Assembly (NCBI GenBank): GCA_964534315.1
Contig: CAZHOV010000017.1
Coordinates: 1 to 47,247, forward strand
Direction: 5' to 3'
DNA: 47,247 nucleotides
Source of the DNA: CAZHOV01 sp964534315
GTDB taxonomy: Bacteria; Bacteroidota; Bacteroidia; Chitinophagales; Saprospiraceae
Each line of letters starts with the position of its first letter. Positions within the stretch are counted from its first letter, which is position 1. Below the pieces are notes generated by a model. That model did no database searches. It saw only the letters and a program-made list of their open reading frames with translations, and was not told the origin of the DNA. A program made the position numbers and the translations under genes. Shown piece by piece: positions 9,612-17,900 of the stretch.

Positions 9612-9646
9612 GTAAACGGTGAACAGTGAACAGTGAACGGTGATCA
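9612..9646. repeat. heptamer tandem repeat
   Basis: Five 7-nt units: gtaaacg, gtgaaca, gtgaaca, gtgaacg, gtgatca. It lies just upstream of the TPM gene on its non-coding side and abuts the next repeat block. Confidence 0.8.
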
Positions 9647-9809
9647 GTTGGGACGTCCTCGTCATTGCTGGTTGGTACGTTCATTGCTGGTTGGTACGTC
9701 CTCGTCCCAACCCACACCAATGCTGATTGTGATGTCCTCTTCCCACCCTATGCCACTGCTGGTTGGTACGTCCTCGTCCCAACCCAACTTCCGGGTGCCT
9801 CCGGCACCC
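9647..9809. repeat. degenerate ~35-nt repeats ending in a GC hairpin
   Basis: Several copies of a motif reading about tgctggttggtacgtcctcg followed by tcccaaccca, at 9665-9680, 9684-9714, 9721-9749 and 9756-9786. The word gttgggacg (9647-9655) is complementary to cgtcccaac at 9703-9711 and 9775-9783. A perfect hairpin, gggtgcc-tcc-ggcaccc, closes the block at 9793-9809, six bases past the stop codon of the serine hydrolase gene, where it could act as an RNA 3' end without a U tract. Confidence 0.7.
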
Positions 9810-9814
9810 ACTCG

Positions 9815-10939
9815 CTAATATAAAGATTCCAATAAATAGAACGCAATTTTATTCGTCCGTCCGATCATTTTTTGATTTAGGGCGGAAAGATTAGAAAGCA
9901 CGATCACGCCCGTTTGCTTTTTCTTATCGAAGCCCATTCCGGAAGTATACCCTCCGGTGCCGCCATCATGAAAATGGAAGGAATGTTGATCTTTTTGAAT
10001 AATAAGCCATCCCAGTCCCAGCGATAGTTTTTCGCGGGCTTCGAAAGTCTTTTGGTGCGTTAACGCATAAAAGGTGGTGTCGGTTAGATTTTTGTGCAGA
10101 TACTTCATCATATCTTTAGTACAAGAGAGAATAGAACCCGCTGGAGCCATCGCCTTAAAAGCCCAGTTGACTACTGTATCGCCATAGGCATTTCTGCCTT
10201 TGACCAGGTATTTTTGAGTGGTGTCGTTCATGTGAACGGCCGTGTGGGCCATACCTAGCGGAAGGAGGATATGGTCTTGCACAAGCGTTTCGTAGTCCTT
10301 TTCGGTTTGGAGTACTAAGATTTGTCCAAGTAGTCCGGCGCCCAGGTTAGAATAGGTAAATTGAGTGCCGGGCGGAGTGTTCAGTTGCATATTGTCAGTC
10401 AGGTACTCCGCCATCTTGGTGTAGTCATAGTCACGAAAGACATTGCCACCTGGATTGAACATAGCCGCCATCCCAAAATTATCGGGCATCCTGGGAAGGC
10501 CCGACGTATGGTTGGCCAGATGCTTAAGGCGCATCTCTTTCCCTTCCAAGGCAGATTGCTTCAACTCCAAAGGAATCAAATCCTTAACGGGCGTCTCCAA
10601 ATCAAGCAAGCCGTTCTGCACATAATGCGCCAAAATAGTAGCCGTAAAGGTTTTGGTAATGGAGCCGATTTCAAAAATACGATCACGGTTTTCTACAAAT
10701 ATAAGGGTGTCATTGACCCGCTTTATACCGAAAAAATAATCTTTTCCATCAACCGTAAGGCCAACGGCAAACTGCGTCTCATTGACCACATCTTTAGTTA
10801 GGTCATACAAGGTATCGATCTGCCCTTGGTTTAAGAGTCCATCTAAAGGGGAAAGCCCGTTAGCGGCAGGTCGAATATCCTGTGCAAATAAAGGGACTAG
10901 GGTAAAAATCAAGAGCGTTAGAAGAATCGTTTTTTTCAT
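9815..10939 (-). CDS. beta-lactamase-fold serine hydrolase (class C-like)
   Basis: A secreted or periplasmic hydrolase of the serine beta-lactamase/penicillin-binding-protein-like family. Signal peptide MKKTILLTLLIFTLVPLFAQ. Catalytic motifs are visible: SxxK as Ser93-Ile-Thr-Lys96, YxN as Tyr196-Ser-Asn198, and HxG as His324-Asp-Gly326 (HFHDGGTGG). LKHLANHTSGLP is another hallmark of the AmpC/esterase branch. Length 374 is normal for a single-domain member. The family includes beta-lactamases, DD-peptidases, D-amino-acid-processing peptidases and esterases; the substrate cannot be told from sequence. It is monocistronic in appearance, flanked on both sides by tandem repeats, with no recognisable TAnnTTTG promoter box upstream. 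Confidence 0.88.
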   Translation of the reverse strand: MKKTILLTLLIFTLVPLFAQDIRPAANGLSPLDGLLNQGQIDTLYDLTKDVVNETQFAVGLTVDGKDYFFGIKRVNDTLIFVENRDRIFEIGSITKTFTATILAHYVQNGLLDLETPVKDLIPLELKQSALEGKEMRLKHLANHTSGLPRMPDNFGMAAMFNPGGNVFRDYDYTKMAEYLTDNMQLNTPPGTQFTYSNLGAGLLGQILVLQTEKDYETLVQDHILLPLGMAHTAVHMNDTTQKYLVKGRNAYGDTVVNWAFKAMAPAGSILSCTKDMMKYLHKNLTDTTFYALTHQKTFEAREKLSLGLGWLIIQKDQHSFHFHDGGTGGYTSGMGFDKKKQTGVIVLSNLSALNQKMIGRTNKIAFYLLESLY

Positions 10940-11085
10940 ATTTCGTTAAGTTTTCTAAGGGGCCAAGAGCTTATGTCGCCACATAGTCCAGAAGTGATAT
11001 CGTCAGGTATAATGGTTAAAGTGTTGAATGGTTAATAAAATTAGTTTGCATCTCTGATGATAGCACCTCAATTTTCAAATAATAG

Positions 11086-11120
11086 GCTGAACCGCTGAAC
11101 CGCTGAACCGCTGAACCGCT
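11086..11120. repeat. octamer tandem repeat after a stop codon
   Basis: The 8-nt unit gctgaacc is repeated exactly four times (11086-11117) plus three bases, ending directly against the stop codon (TAA at 11121-11123, minus strand) of the glycosyltransferase gene. On the gene strand the unit reads ggttcagc; the same word recurs at 13093 and 40593. Confidence 0.9.
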
Positions 11121-13082
11121 TTACGACCCCAGTTTCCGAAATCCTTTCCAAATGATTTCCAGATCGCGTTCGGCCTGGTAATCTTTGGCGTAGAGGAAAT
11201 TGAGCCGCATGATTGTAGGTGTATTGATCGTTTTAAGGTGAAGGGCATCCAAAGGCGATAATACACCTTTACGGATCTTTGGTAAGCTTCTCATTTTTTC
11301 TTTTTTCGTTGCCTTTGCATAACCTACCCAAGATAAGCGTCCTGCCATGACATCAAAAATATTTCGTACAAAGGTGCTTTTTTGATCTACGAACCAAATA
11401 GTGACGGGAAGGGTCAATAAAAAGCCGAGACTGAGGGCAAGGTCTAGCACTCGTTTATTCCGGCGGTTAATAGGTTGGGTGATCCGGAATTGAATATCAA
11501 TAGAGTACAGTTCTCCGGCGGCATTTTTGGAGCTGCTTCCTATGATGCTCAAACTTTCGTCGGGTACGATCTTGTATTCTACTTCCGGGCCCAATTTGGT
11601 CATCCAGTTGAGAATGGATTGGGTGGGTACATTTTTAGAGCAGAAAATAATTTCGTGAATTTTGTAAATGTGTACCACTTCATCCAATTGCGCAATTCCG
11701 CTAAGAAATTCGTGATGATTAAATTCTTTATCAGGCGAAACGATACCGATGATATTTTTTTGTACTTCCGCCTGAAATAGTAATTCTTTTACCCGTTTGG
11801 TTTCTTCAAATGACCCAACGATGATCAGGTTATGTCGCTGCTTTTCCCCAAGTTTGAAATTTTTGAACTGCGTAAAGTGCATTAGAATTCGCTGCCCGCT
11901 GATCGATAGGATAGCCCAGAGCAATCCTAAGATGATCAAAGCTCTTGAAGGCCTATACTGTAGATCCAGAAACCCATAAACAGCGGCCAGAATAAGGGTG
12001 CCAAAGAGAAGGCCGCGGATCAATCGTTTTAAGTCATAGGGCTCGTCATAACCACCGCTAAAAAAAACAGAGCTTAGCCAAATCGCGATATATAAGGGAA
12101 CATTAAAATAAAGAAAAGAAGCCGGATAATAGTCGGGATTTTTAAAATGGTAAGTTGCCCAAAAATCTTTCAAAAAATAAAATCCCACAAAAATAATAGT
12201 TGCATCAAGGAAGGGGAGGGCAGCACGTTTGAAGAAATTGGAGAATAAAGTCAGAATAGCCCGCAGGTAAATGGCAAAATGAATACCCAGAATAAAAAGG
12301 CTGGCTTTTTCGCCAGAAAAATGCTTCCTGGCGAAAATGATCATCGCATTATAAAAAGTCTTTACATAATTTAAACTTCCCTTTTTCGTACTTTCACCTT
12401 TGTAGTGAATAATTTTGGTATCTGCAAGGTAGTAGTTTTTATAGCCCGCTTGCTGTATGCGATAGGAAAGATCAATATCTTCTCCATACATGAAAAAGTC
12501 TTCGTCCAGATACCCCACTTGGTCTAGTACCGACTTTCGCATAAACATGAAAGCACCTGACAAGACATCTATTTCGTGGTTTTCATCTTTGTCGAGATAC
12601 CCCAGATGATACTGATTAAATAGCTTTGATTTGGGAAATAAGCGCGAAAGACCAAAGGTCTTACTGAATGCTACCCAGGGAGAGGGAAAACCTCGCTTGG
12701 ACTCCGGCAAAAATTTCCCCGATCCGTCAATCATCTTTACGCCCAGCCCTCCTCCATCCGGACGGACATCCATAAACGCGATACATTTTTCGAAAGTGTC
12801 TTCCTCTACTACCGTGTCCGGGTTCAGAAGTAAAATATATTCGCCCTTCGCTTGTGCAATGGCCTGATTATTAGCTTTAGAGAAGCCCGGATTATCTTGG
12901 TTTGCTATCAATATCACCTCCGGAAACTTCTCTTTCACCATATCCACCGAATCATCTACGGAGTTATTATCTACCACGAACACCTCCGCCTCTATTTCCT
13001 GCATAGCTTTCCTAACTGATAGCAAGGCCTGCTCCAGGAAGTATTTGACATTGTAGTTGACAATAATAACCGATAGTTTCAT
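11121..13082 (-). CDS. GT2 glycosyltransferase fused to a degenerate sugar-phosphate transferase
   Basis: Residues 1-250 are a family 2 glycosyltransferase (SVIIVNYNVKYFL, VVDNNS, LLNPDTVVE, SGAFMFMRKSVLDQVG), related to rhamnosyl/dTDP-sugar transferases. Residues about 265-400 contain five membrane segments. Residues about 415-500 resemble the nucleotide-binding-like domain of WbaP/WcaJ polyprenyl glycosylphosphotransferases (HNLIIVGSFEETKRVKELL, IIFCSKNVP). The C-terminus (about 538-653) begins like their catalytic domain (NKRVLDLALSLGFLLTLPV) and ends like it (GRLSWVGYAKA, KDYQAERDLEIIWKGF), but the KFRSM and DELPQ catalytic segments found in the intact enzyme at 42068-42661 are absent. 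So the GT2 part is probably the active one and the rest a membrane scaffold. Start ATG at 13082. Confidence 0.85.
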   Translation of the reverse strand: MKLSVIIVNYNVKYFLEQALLSVRKAMQEIEAEVFVVDNNSVDDSVDMVKEKFPEVILIANQDNPGFSKANNQAIAQAKGEYILLLNPDTVVEEDTFEKCIAFMDVRPDGGGLGVKMIDGSGKFLPESKRGFPSPWVAFSKTFGLSRLFPKSKLFNQYHLGYLDKDENHEIDVLSGAFMFMRKSVLDQVGYLDEDFFMYGEDIDLSYRIQQAGYKNYYLADTKIIHYKGESTKKGSLNYVKTFYNAMIIFARKHFSGEKASLFILGIHFAIYLRAILTLFSNFFKRAALPFLDATIIFVGFYFLKDFWATYHFKNPDYYPASFLYFNVPLYIAIWLSSVFFSGGYDEPYDLKRLIRGLLFGTLILAAVYGFLDLQYRPSRALIILGLLWAILSISGQRILMHFTQFKNFKLGEKQRHNLIIVGSFEETKRVKELLFQAEVQKNIIGIVSPDKEFNHHEFLSGIAQLDEVVHIYKIHEIIFCSKNVPTQSILNWMTKLGPEVEYKIVPDESLSIIGSSSKNAAGELYSIDIQFRITQPINRRNKRVLDLALSLGFLLTLPVTIWFVDQKSTFVRNIFDVMAGRLSWVGYAKATKKEKMRSLPKIRKGVLSPLDALHLKTINTPTIMRLNFLYAKDYQAERDLEIIWKGFRKLGS

Positions 13083-13092
13083 AAAAAATCAA

Positions 13093-13124
13093 GGTTCAGC
13101 GGTACAATGGAGTAATGGTTCAGA
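13093..13124. repeat. degenerate octamer repeat
   Basis: Four 8-nt units: ggttcagc, ggtacaat, ggagtaat, ggttcaga. It shares the ggttcag word with the array at 11086-11120 and sits just upstream of the same glycosyltransferase gene, so the gene is flanked by related repeats. Confidence 0.6.
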
Positions 13125-13305
13125 AGGTTGCAATGGTTTAGCTGTGATGCAAAGATTTATGGTTTAAGGTCGGTTACCTGGCTGCCTCGTCGCTTCTGGT
13201 TGAAAGTTGAATTGCGTTATGGCGTTTGTCTCTCCTACGAGCTAATACCTAATTCTTAAAATCCCCTTTGTGTCTTTGTACCCCCTTGCACTTTTTTTTA
13301 ATATT

Positions 13306-13333
13306 TTAATTCTTCATTCTCAATTCTTGATTT
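13306..13333. repeat. heptamer tandem repeat
   Basis: Four 7-nt units: ttaattc, ttcattc, tcaattc, ttgattt. It begins 22 nt past the recR stop codon in the direction of recR transcription and is preceded by a T8 run at 13292-13299. Confidence 0.65.
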
Positions 13334-13354
13334 CCAGCTTTCCTCTGTTTTTCA

Positions 13355-13963
13355 TCACTTCGATTTATACGGTGTTCTGGCCACGATTGATCTGCCCAGA
13401 GTGAGTTCATCGGTGTATTCCAGTTCACCACCGAAAGAGACACCCCTGGCGATAGTGGAGATCGTTGTTTTTTCCTGGTCAATATTTTTCGAAATATAGA
13501 AGATAGTGGTTTCGCCCTCGATGGTGGGGCTAACTGCCATGATCAATTCTTTGACCTCCGTTTCCTTTACCCGTTGGATGAGGGATTGTATTTCTAGGTC
13601 TTCGGGGCCAATACCTTCGATAGGGGAGATTACTCCCCCTAATACGTGGTACAGGCCTTTGTATTGGCTCGTGTCTTCGATGGCCATGACATCCCGGATG
13701 CTTTCCACTACGCAAACTGTCGTTTTATCACGCCTTGGGTCCTTACAGATCTGGCAAATCGGCTCGTCAGAAAGATTGTGGCAGTGTTTGCAAAATTTGA
13801 TATTCTTGCGCATGTCGACAATTGCTTTTCCGAATGCTTCTACTTTGTCGGGTTCTTGTTTGACCAGGTGTAATATCAACCGTAATGCTGTCTTTTTACC
13901 GATTCCCGGCAAGGTGGCAAATGCTTCAACGGCTTTTTCTATTAAATTAGATGAAAAATTCAT
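13355..13963 (-). CDS. recR: recombination mediator RecR
   Basis: RecR works with RecO (and RecF) to load RecA on single-stranded gaps (established). The 202-residue protein has the helix-hairpin-helix region (FATLPGIGKKTALRLILHL), a four-cysteine zinc finger at Cys58, Cys61, Cys70 and Cys73, and a Toprim domain (about 80-175) with VCVVESIRDVMAIE. The C-terminal RGVSFGGELEYTDELTLGRS block is characteristic. Full length and intact. It is transcribed divergently from pdhC with its own TATCTTTG -7 box about 70 nt before the ATG at 13963. Confidence 0.97.
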   Translation of the reverse strand: MNFSSNLIEKAVEAFATLPGIGKKTALRLILHLVKQEPDKVEAFGKAIVDMRKNIKFCKHCHNLSDEPICQICKDPRRDKTTVCVVESIRDVMAIEDTSQYKGLYHVLGGVISPIEGIGPEDLEIQSLIQRVKETEVKELIMAVSPTIEGETTIFYISKNIDQEKTTISTIARGVSFGGELEYTDELTLGRSIVARTPYKSK

Positions 13964-14030
13964 AAATTCTTTTAGTAAAACGGATGAAGGGGGTGATTTG
14001 GCTGCTTTTTAGGATTGCATAAAACATTGA

Positions 14031-14038
14031 CAAAGATA
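14031..14038 (-). promoter_or_regulatory. -7 box of recR promoter
   Basis: The minus strand reads TATCTTTG, a full TAnnTTTG match, about 68 nt upstream of the recR start. No clear -33 TTTG at the ideal spacing. It faces away from the identical box at 14075-14082. Confidence 0.5.
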
Positions 14039-14074
14039 GTATCTTTTGATAAAACTTATTTTCTTTGGAAAACC

Positions 14075-14082
14075 TATCTTTG
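14075..14082 (+). promoter_or_regulatory. -7 box of pdhC promoter
   Basis: TATCTTTG, a full TAnnTTTG match, about 104 nt upstream of the pdhC ATG, implying a leader of roughly 95 nt. The upstream TTTG copies (14045-14048 and 14064-14067) are not at ideal -33 spacing. Confidence 0.5.
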
Positions 14083-14185
14083 CATTTTTAGTTTTATATT
14101 CAATTTCCTATTATTGAGACAAATTTGAATAAGGAAACGGAAGAATATTCCGCCATTACTATCATTTATAAAAATTGAACAAATT

Positions 14186-15511
14186 ATGGCAGAAATAATA
14201 AGAATGCCCCGTATGAGCGATACCATGGAAGAAGGGGTGCTTGTAGGTTGGGAAAAAAATGTTGGTGATTCGATTGAGCCGGGCGATGTTCTGGCTGAAA
14301 TTGAAACAGATAAAGCCACTATGGAATTTGAAAGTGTCTATGAGGGGGTACTCCTTCATATCGAAGTCGAATCGGGAACGGTTCCGATAGACGGCATCAT
14401 AGCAGTGATTGGTGAAGAAGGAGAAGATTTTAAAGCCCAACTCGAAGAAGCTAAATCTTCAGAAAATGGTTCTGGGTCTTCTGAATCAGCTTCTGATGAA
14501 GGGGCGAATACGGAAGAAACGACTGCTGTGCCTTCTACTTCTCCAGAGCCGGCACCAGCAACTACAACTAATGATGATTCCAGAGTAAAAGCTTCTCCTT
14601 TAGCGAGGAGTATGGCTGCGGATGAAGGTGTAGCGTTGGCGGAAGTAAAGGGATCGGGCGATAATGGCCGGATCGTTAAGCGCGATATCGAAGCTTACCT
14701 GGAGCGTAAGAAAGAGCAACCACAGCCGGCAACGCCGCCGCCCGCACCTTCAAGTACTCCCGCTTCGGAGCCTGCTCCTGCTAAAGAGAAAGGACCAGAA
14801 ATCCCGTCTTTCTCCTTTTCTGCTTCAGGTGATAATTACGAGGAGGAGCCTGTTTCCCAGATGCGTAAAACAATTGCCCGAAGATTGGCAGAAAGTAAGT
14901 TTAGCGCGCCTCACTTCTATCTGACTATAGAGATCAATATGGATAAGGCGATCAAAACCAGGAAAGAGATCAATGAGATTGCACCTACCAAAATATCGTT
15001 TAATGACCTCGTTATCAAAGCTGCTGCTGCTGCCTTAAAGCATCACCCTGCGGTTAATTCTTCCTGGTTGGGTGATAAAATCAGAAGACATAAGGACGTC
15101 AATATCGGAGTTGCTGTTGCCGTTGATCAGGGACTATTGGTTCCCGTTGTTCGGTTTGCAGACATGAAAACCCTCTCGCAAATCAATGTAGAGGTTAAAG
15201 ATCTTGCAGGCAGAGCTAAAAATAGAAAATTAGGCCTGGAAGAAATGGAAGGCAATACATTCACCATATCCAATCTGGGAATGTTTGGCATCGAAGAGTT
15301 TACAGCTATCATCAATCCGCCGGATTCCTGTATTTTAGCTGTAGGGGGGATTATCCAAAAACCTATCGTCGAAGATGGCGAGATCGTACCTGGTAACATG
15401 ATGAAAGTAACCCTTTCTTGCGATCACCGGGTTGTAGATGGTGCTACGGGAGCCCAATTTTTGCAGACCTTTAAAGAAATTCTGGAAGATCCGATCCGGT
15501 TGTTGGTTTAA
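14186..15511 (+). CDS. pdhC: pyruvate dehydrogenase complex E2, dihydrolipoamide acetyltransferase
   Basis: The E2 core enzyme transfers acetyl groups from lipoamide to CoA in pyruvate oxidation. One N-terminal lipoyl domain (1-80) with the lipoylated Lys43 in ETDKATME; a Ser/Glu/Pro/Ala-rich linker; an E1/E3-binding domain at about 133-170 (RVKASPLARSMAADEGV); a second Pro/Ala linker; and the catalytic acyltransferase domain from about 215 with active-site His414 and Asp418 in CDHRVVDGATG. 441 residues, intact. Bacteroidota usually encode E1 elsewhere, and no E1 or E3 is adjacent here. A 2-oxoglutarate or branched-chain E2 is less likely given the MPRMSDTMEEGVLVGW start typical of PDH E2. 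A CoA-binding protein follows after 22 nt, probably co-transcribed. Confidence 0.93.
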   Translation: MAEIIRMPRMSDTMEEGVLVGWEKNVGDSIEPGDVLAEIETDKATMEFESVYEGVLLHIEVESGTVPIDGIIAVIGEEGEDFKAQLEEAKSSENGSGSSESASDEGANTEETTAVPSTSPEPAPATTTNDDSRVKASPLARSMAADEGVALAEVKGSGDNGRIVKRDIEAYLERKKEQPQPATPPPAPSSTPASEPAPAKEKGPEIPSFSFSASGDNYEEEPVSQMRKTIARRLAESKFSAPHFYLTIEINMDKAIKTRKEINEIAPTKISFNDLVIKAAAAALKHHPAVNSSWLGDKIRRHKDVNIGVAVAVDQGLLVPVVRFADMKTLSQINVEVKDLAGRAKNRKLGLEEMEGNTFTISNLGMFGIEEFTAIINPPDSCILAVGGIIQKPIVEDGEIVPGNMMKVTLSCDHRVVDGATGAQFLQTFKEILEDPIRLLV

Positions 15512-15533
15512 CTAACCATTTAATGATTTTGTT

Positions 15534-15896
15534 ATGAAGAAAACCTTGGTATTGGGGGCGTCTCCAAACCCTCGAAGGTATTCACATACCGCAGTGAGGC
15601 AACTTCAGGATGCCGGGCATGAGGTGGCACCTATCAGTATTCGAAATGGAGTTATTGGCGGAGAAACTATACTTTTGGGAACACCGAAAATGGAAGATGT
15701 CCACACAGTCACGCTTTACCTCAATCCTGCCAGGCAAGTACAATATTACGATTATATCATAGATACCATCAGCCCCAAGCGCATTATTTTCAACCCGGGC
15801 ACCGAAAATGCAGAACTGGCAAAAATGGCAAAAGAAAAGGGTATAGAAGTAGAATTTGGCTGTACGCTGGTGATGATTTCTGTTGATACTTATTGA
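15534..15896 (+). CDS. CoA-binding domain protein (YccU-like)
   Basis: A small single-domain Rossmann protein (120 residues) of the CoA_binding_2 family, related to the N-terminal domain of succinyl-CoA synthetase alpha subunits. Visible are the nucleotide loop VLGASPNPRRYSHTAVR and the strand-loop segments IIFNPGTENAELAKMAKEKG and EVEFGCTLVM. Family members bind CoA; the physiological role is not established. Its position 22 nt behind pdhC, before a strong terminator, suggests a two-gene operon with acetyl-CoA-forming E2. Confidence 0.85.
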   Translation: MKKTLVLGASPNPRRYSHTAVRQLQDAGHEVAPISIRNGVIGGETILLGTPKMEDVHTVTLYLNPARQVQYYDYIIDTISPKRIIFNPGTENAELAKMAKEKGIEVEFGCTLVMISVDTY

Positions 15897-15920
15897 AAGT
15901 AAATAGAGGTAGAGGAAAAC

Positions 15921-15958
15921 AAAAAAGGCCAGCTCGAGTAATCGAGTTGGCCTTTTTT
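15921..15958. terminator. bidirectional intrinsic terminator
   Basis: A6 followed by ggccagctcga, a 4-nt loop region, tcgagttggcc and T6, with a single G-T wobble in the stem. It lies between the convergent CoA-binding protein and OmpA genes and has A/T runs on both sides, so it can end both transcripts. Confidence 0.9.
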
Positions 15959-15979
15959 GTTTCTAAAGATTCGGTATGA

Positions 15980-17668
15980 TTAGAATCCCTGGCGGTTTCC
16001 GCCATATTCTTTTTTACCTCTTCCTGCTTTGTTCACTCCACAATCAGGCTTAGCCTTATCTCCTGTATCAGAAGCTTGAGCAACACGGAATTCAACACGA
16101 CGATTCGTTAAACTTGCACCGTTTGTATCTATGATTGCTTCGGCTTCGCCAGCATAATCAACCATTAAGCGGTTTCTGGCAATTCCATACTTTGATACTA
16201 AATAATTGATAGTCGATTCGGCACGATTATAGGAAAGCACTTGGTTGTAGCAATCGCTTGCCGGACGGTCAGCATGACCTCGAACAACCAAACGAAGGTT
16301 GTCGTTTTGCTGAAGAACCATAGCAATTTGGTGTAATTTTCCATACTCAGACTGACGGACAGTGTAGCTGTCAAAGCCGAAGTTAACCAATGGTAAGAAC
16401 CAAGATGGCATCTGAGGAGTAGGTAGCGAATTTCTAAACTCTGCTAATTTAGCATCGACAATGCGGTTTACATCTGGCTCAGTAGTATAGCCAGGATCTG
16501 GAACCTGAGCAACACCGTCACCATCAACTTCATATCCTGGAGGCGAGAAAGGCTCTTTATCCTGGTAATCAGCAACGCCATCGCCATCACTATCTAATGT
16601 AACCCCTCTTGTATCAGCTGCCACTCCTTCAGGAGTATCTTCTTCCTGATCGAACATGTCGAAAACACCGTCGCCGTCTGAATCTCTTAGCGACTTATCT
16701 ACACGCTCAGCAACTTCAGCAACATCTTGTGCAAGAAGATCCAAAGGACCTACCCAGTACAATGGTTCCAATCGGTCGCCATTCTTAGTACTTCCGATAT
16801 TGAAATTAAGGCGTAAGCTAGTATAGTTCAACCAATCAGTTGATTGTGTAAAAGAACCTGTATTTTCAAAACGGTAGCCGTCAAGGTTATCGCCTTCGCT
16901 TCCAAAAACAACAAGGATTTGGTGCTCCAGACTCAAGTTGATACTTTTGCTGATCTTGAATGAAATACCTCCACCGAAGTTACCATGCCAGGTAATATCG
17001 CTTCCGTCAGTCGGAACACCGCGACCTACTTCAGTTTCGTAATCTCTATCGATGATGGCATCGACATTATCTGCAATATCTTTTCGATCATCTTTTAAAG
17101 ATTGATCTAAACCATCAGCTACAGCAGAAAAATCGTAAGCAGCGCCGTTACCGTCTGCTGCATCATAGTTGGCAGTAACACCATTGATTCCCCCACCAGC
17201 AAGTAGGTAGAAATTCCAACGCTTCAATTGCTGATTGAAGTTAAAGCTGTTTAAATTGAAAACCCCTTGAAGCGAAACTCTCCAGATGTCAGACCGGAAG
17301 TTTGGATACCAAGGAAGCTTTGTTCCGTCATAGCCTAAAGCAGTAAGTTCCGGGCTTTGACTAATAGCTGTAGGGCTCAACATTTCGGGCTCTAACCCTC
17401 TGGCCTGGCCGTACATAGCGTCTAATCTTAAAGAAAAAGCAAAATCAATAGCCTTTCGGATATGAATACCTGCACCCCAGCCCAACTCAGGCTTAACGTC
17501 GCCGGCTACAAATAAATGTCCTCCGTGTACTCCAACTTCCCACTGGTGCTTCTTGTATTTATACAACTTAAGATTATCCTTGTAAGATGACTCTTCCTCT
17601 TGCGCAATAGTAACTGTAAAGACAGCAACGAGGAAAAAGGAGAGTAAAAGTAAAATCTTCTTTGTCAT
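15980..17668 (-). CDS. OmpA-family outer-membrane protein with thrombospondin type 3 repeats
   Basis: Signal peptide (to about residue 22), an N-terminal beta-barrel-like region (about 40-310) with alternating aromatic strands, then calcium-binding thrombospondin type 3 repeats (about 330-395; DSDGDGVFDMFD, DSDGDGVADYQD). A C-terminal OmpA/MotB peptidoglycan-binding domain starts near 430: VNFGFDSYTVRQSEYGKL, VRGHADRP, YNRAESTINYL, NRRVEFRV. A 30-residue basic tail follows. It should tether the outer membrane to peptidoglycan. Expression is likely high, as it has the best promoter match in the window and a strong terminator. 562 residues, intact. Confidence 0.9.
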   Translation of the reverse strand: MTKKILLLLSFFLVAVFTVTIAQEEESSYKDNLKLYKYKKHQWEVGVHGGHLFVAGDVKPELGWGAGIHIRKAIDFAFSLRLDAMYGQARGLEPEMLSPTAISQSPELTALGYDGTKLPWYPNFRSDIWRVSLQGVFNLNSFNFNQQLKRWNFYLLAGGGINGVTANYDAADGNGAAYDFSAVADGLDQSLKDDRKDIADNVDAIIDRDYETEVGRGVPTDGSDITWHGNFGGGISFKISKSINLSLEHQILVVFGSEGDNLDGYRFENTGSFTQSTDWLNYTSLRLNFNIGSTKNGDRLEPLYWVGPLDLLAQDVAEVAERVDKSLRDSDGDGVFDMFDQEEDTPEGVAADTRGVTLDSDGDGVADYQDKEPFSPPGYEVDGDGVAQVPDPGYTTEPDVNRIVDAKLAEFRNSLPTPQMPSWFLPLVNFGFDSYTVRQSEYGKLHQIAMVLQQNDNLRLVVRGHADRPASDCYNQVLSYNRAESTINYLVSKYGIARNRLMVDYAGEAEAIIDTNGASLTNRRVEFRVAQASDTGDKAKPDCGVNKAGRGKKEYGGNRQGF

Positions 17669-17744
17669 AAATTCTATACTTTGATGGTTAAGAGATGATT
17701 ATCGTTCGTTTTCCGATTAAATACACATAATATTAAAACAGGTA

Positions 17745-17775
17745 CAAATGTATTGTTTTTTTTATTGGCCGCAAA
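17745..17775 (-). promoter_or_regulatory. Bacteroidota promoter of the OmpA gene
   Basis: On the minus strand: TTTG (17775-17772), a 19-nt spacer, then TACATTTG (17752-17745). Both boxes fit the Bacteroidota primary sigma consensus. The expected start of transcription is about 17740, giving a leader of about 70 nt. Confidence 0.75.
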
Positions 17776-17900
17776 TATTTTGAACCGTTTTTTAACAAAA
17801 CCCTTTATTATCAGTGATTTTTCCCAAAAAGATACATATTTTTCCGGAATTTTGTCAGCAATTCGTGAAAGAAAAACCTTTTAATTGTTTTGAAAACGCA

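Noticed and set aside
9612..9809. CRISPR array
   Set aside because: Copies are degenerate, unevenly spaced and lack unique spacers of constant length; no cas gene is nearby.
9633..9818. Open frame of 61 codons between the TPM and serine hydrolase genes
   Set aside because: It translates the intergenic repeat block; the repeated peptide pattern follows from the DNA repeat only.
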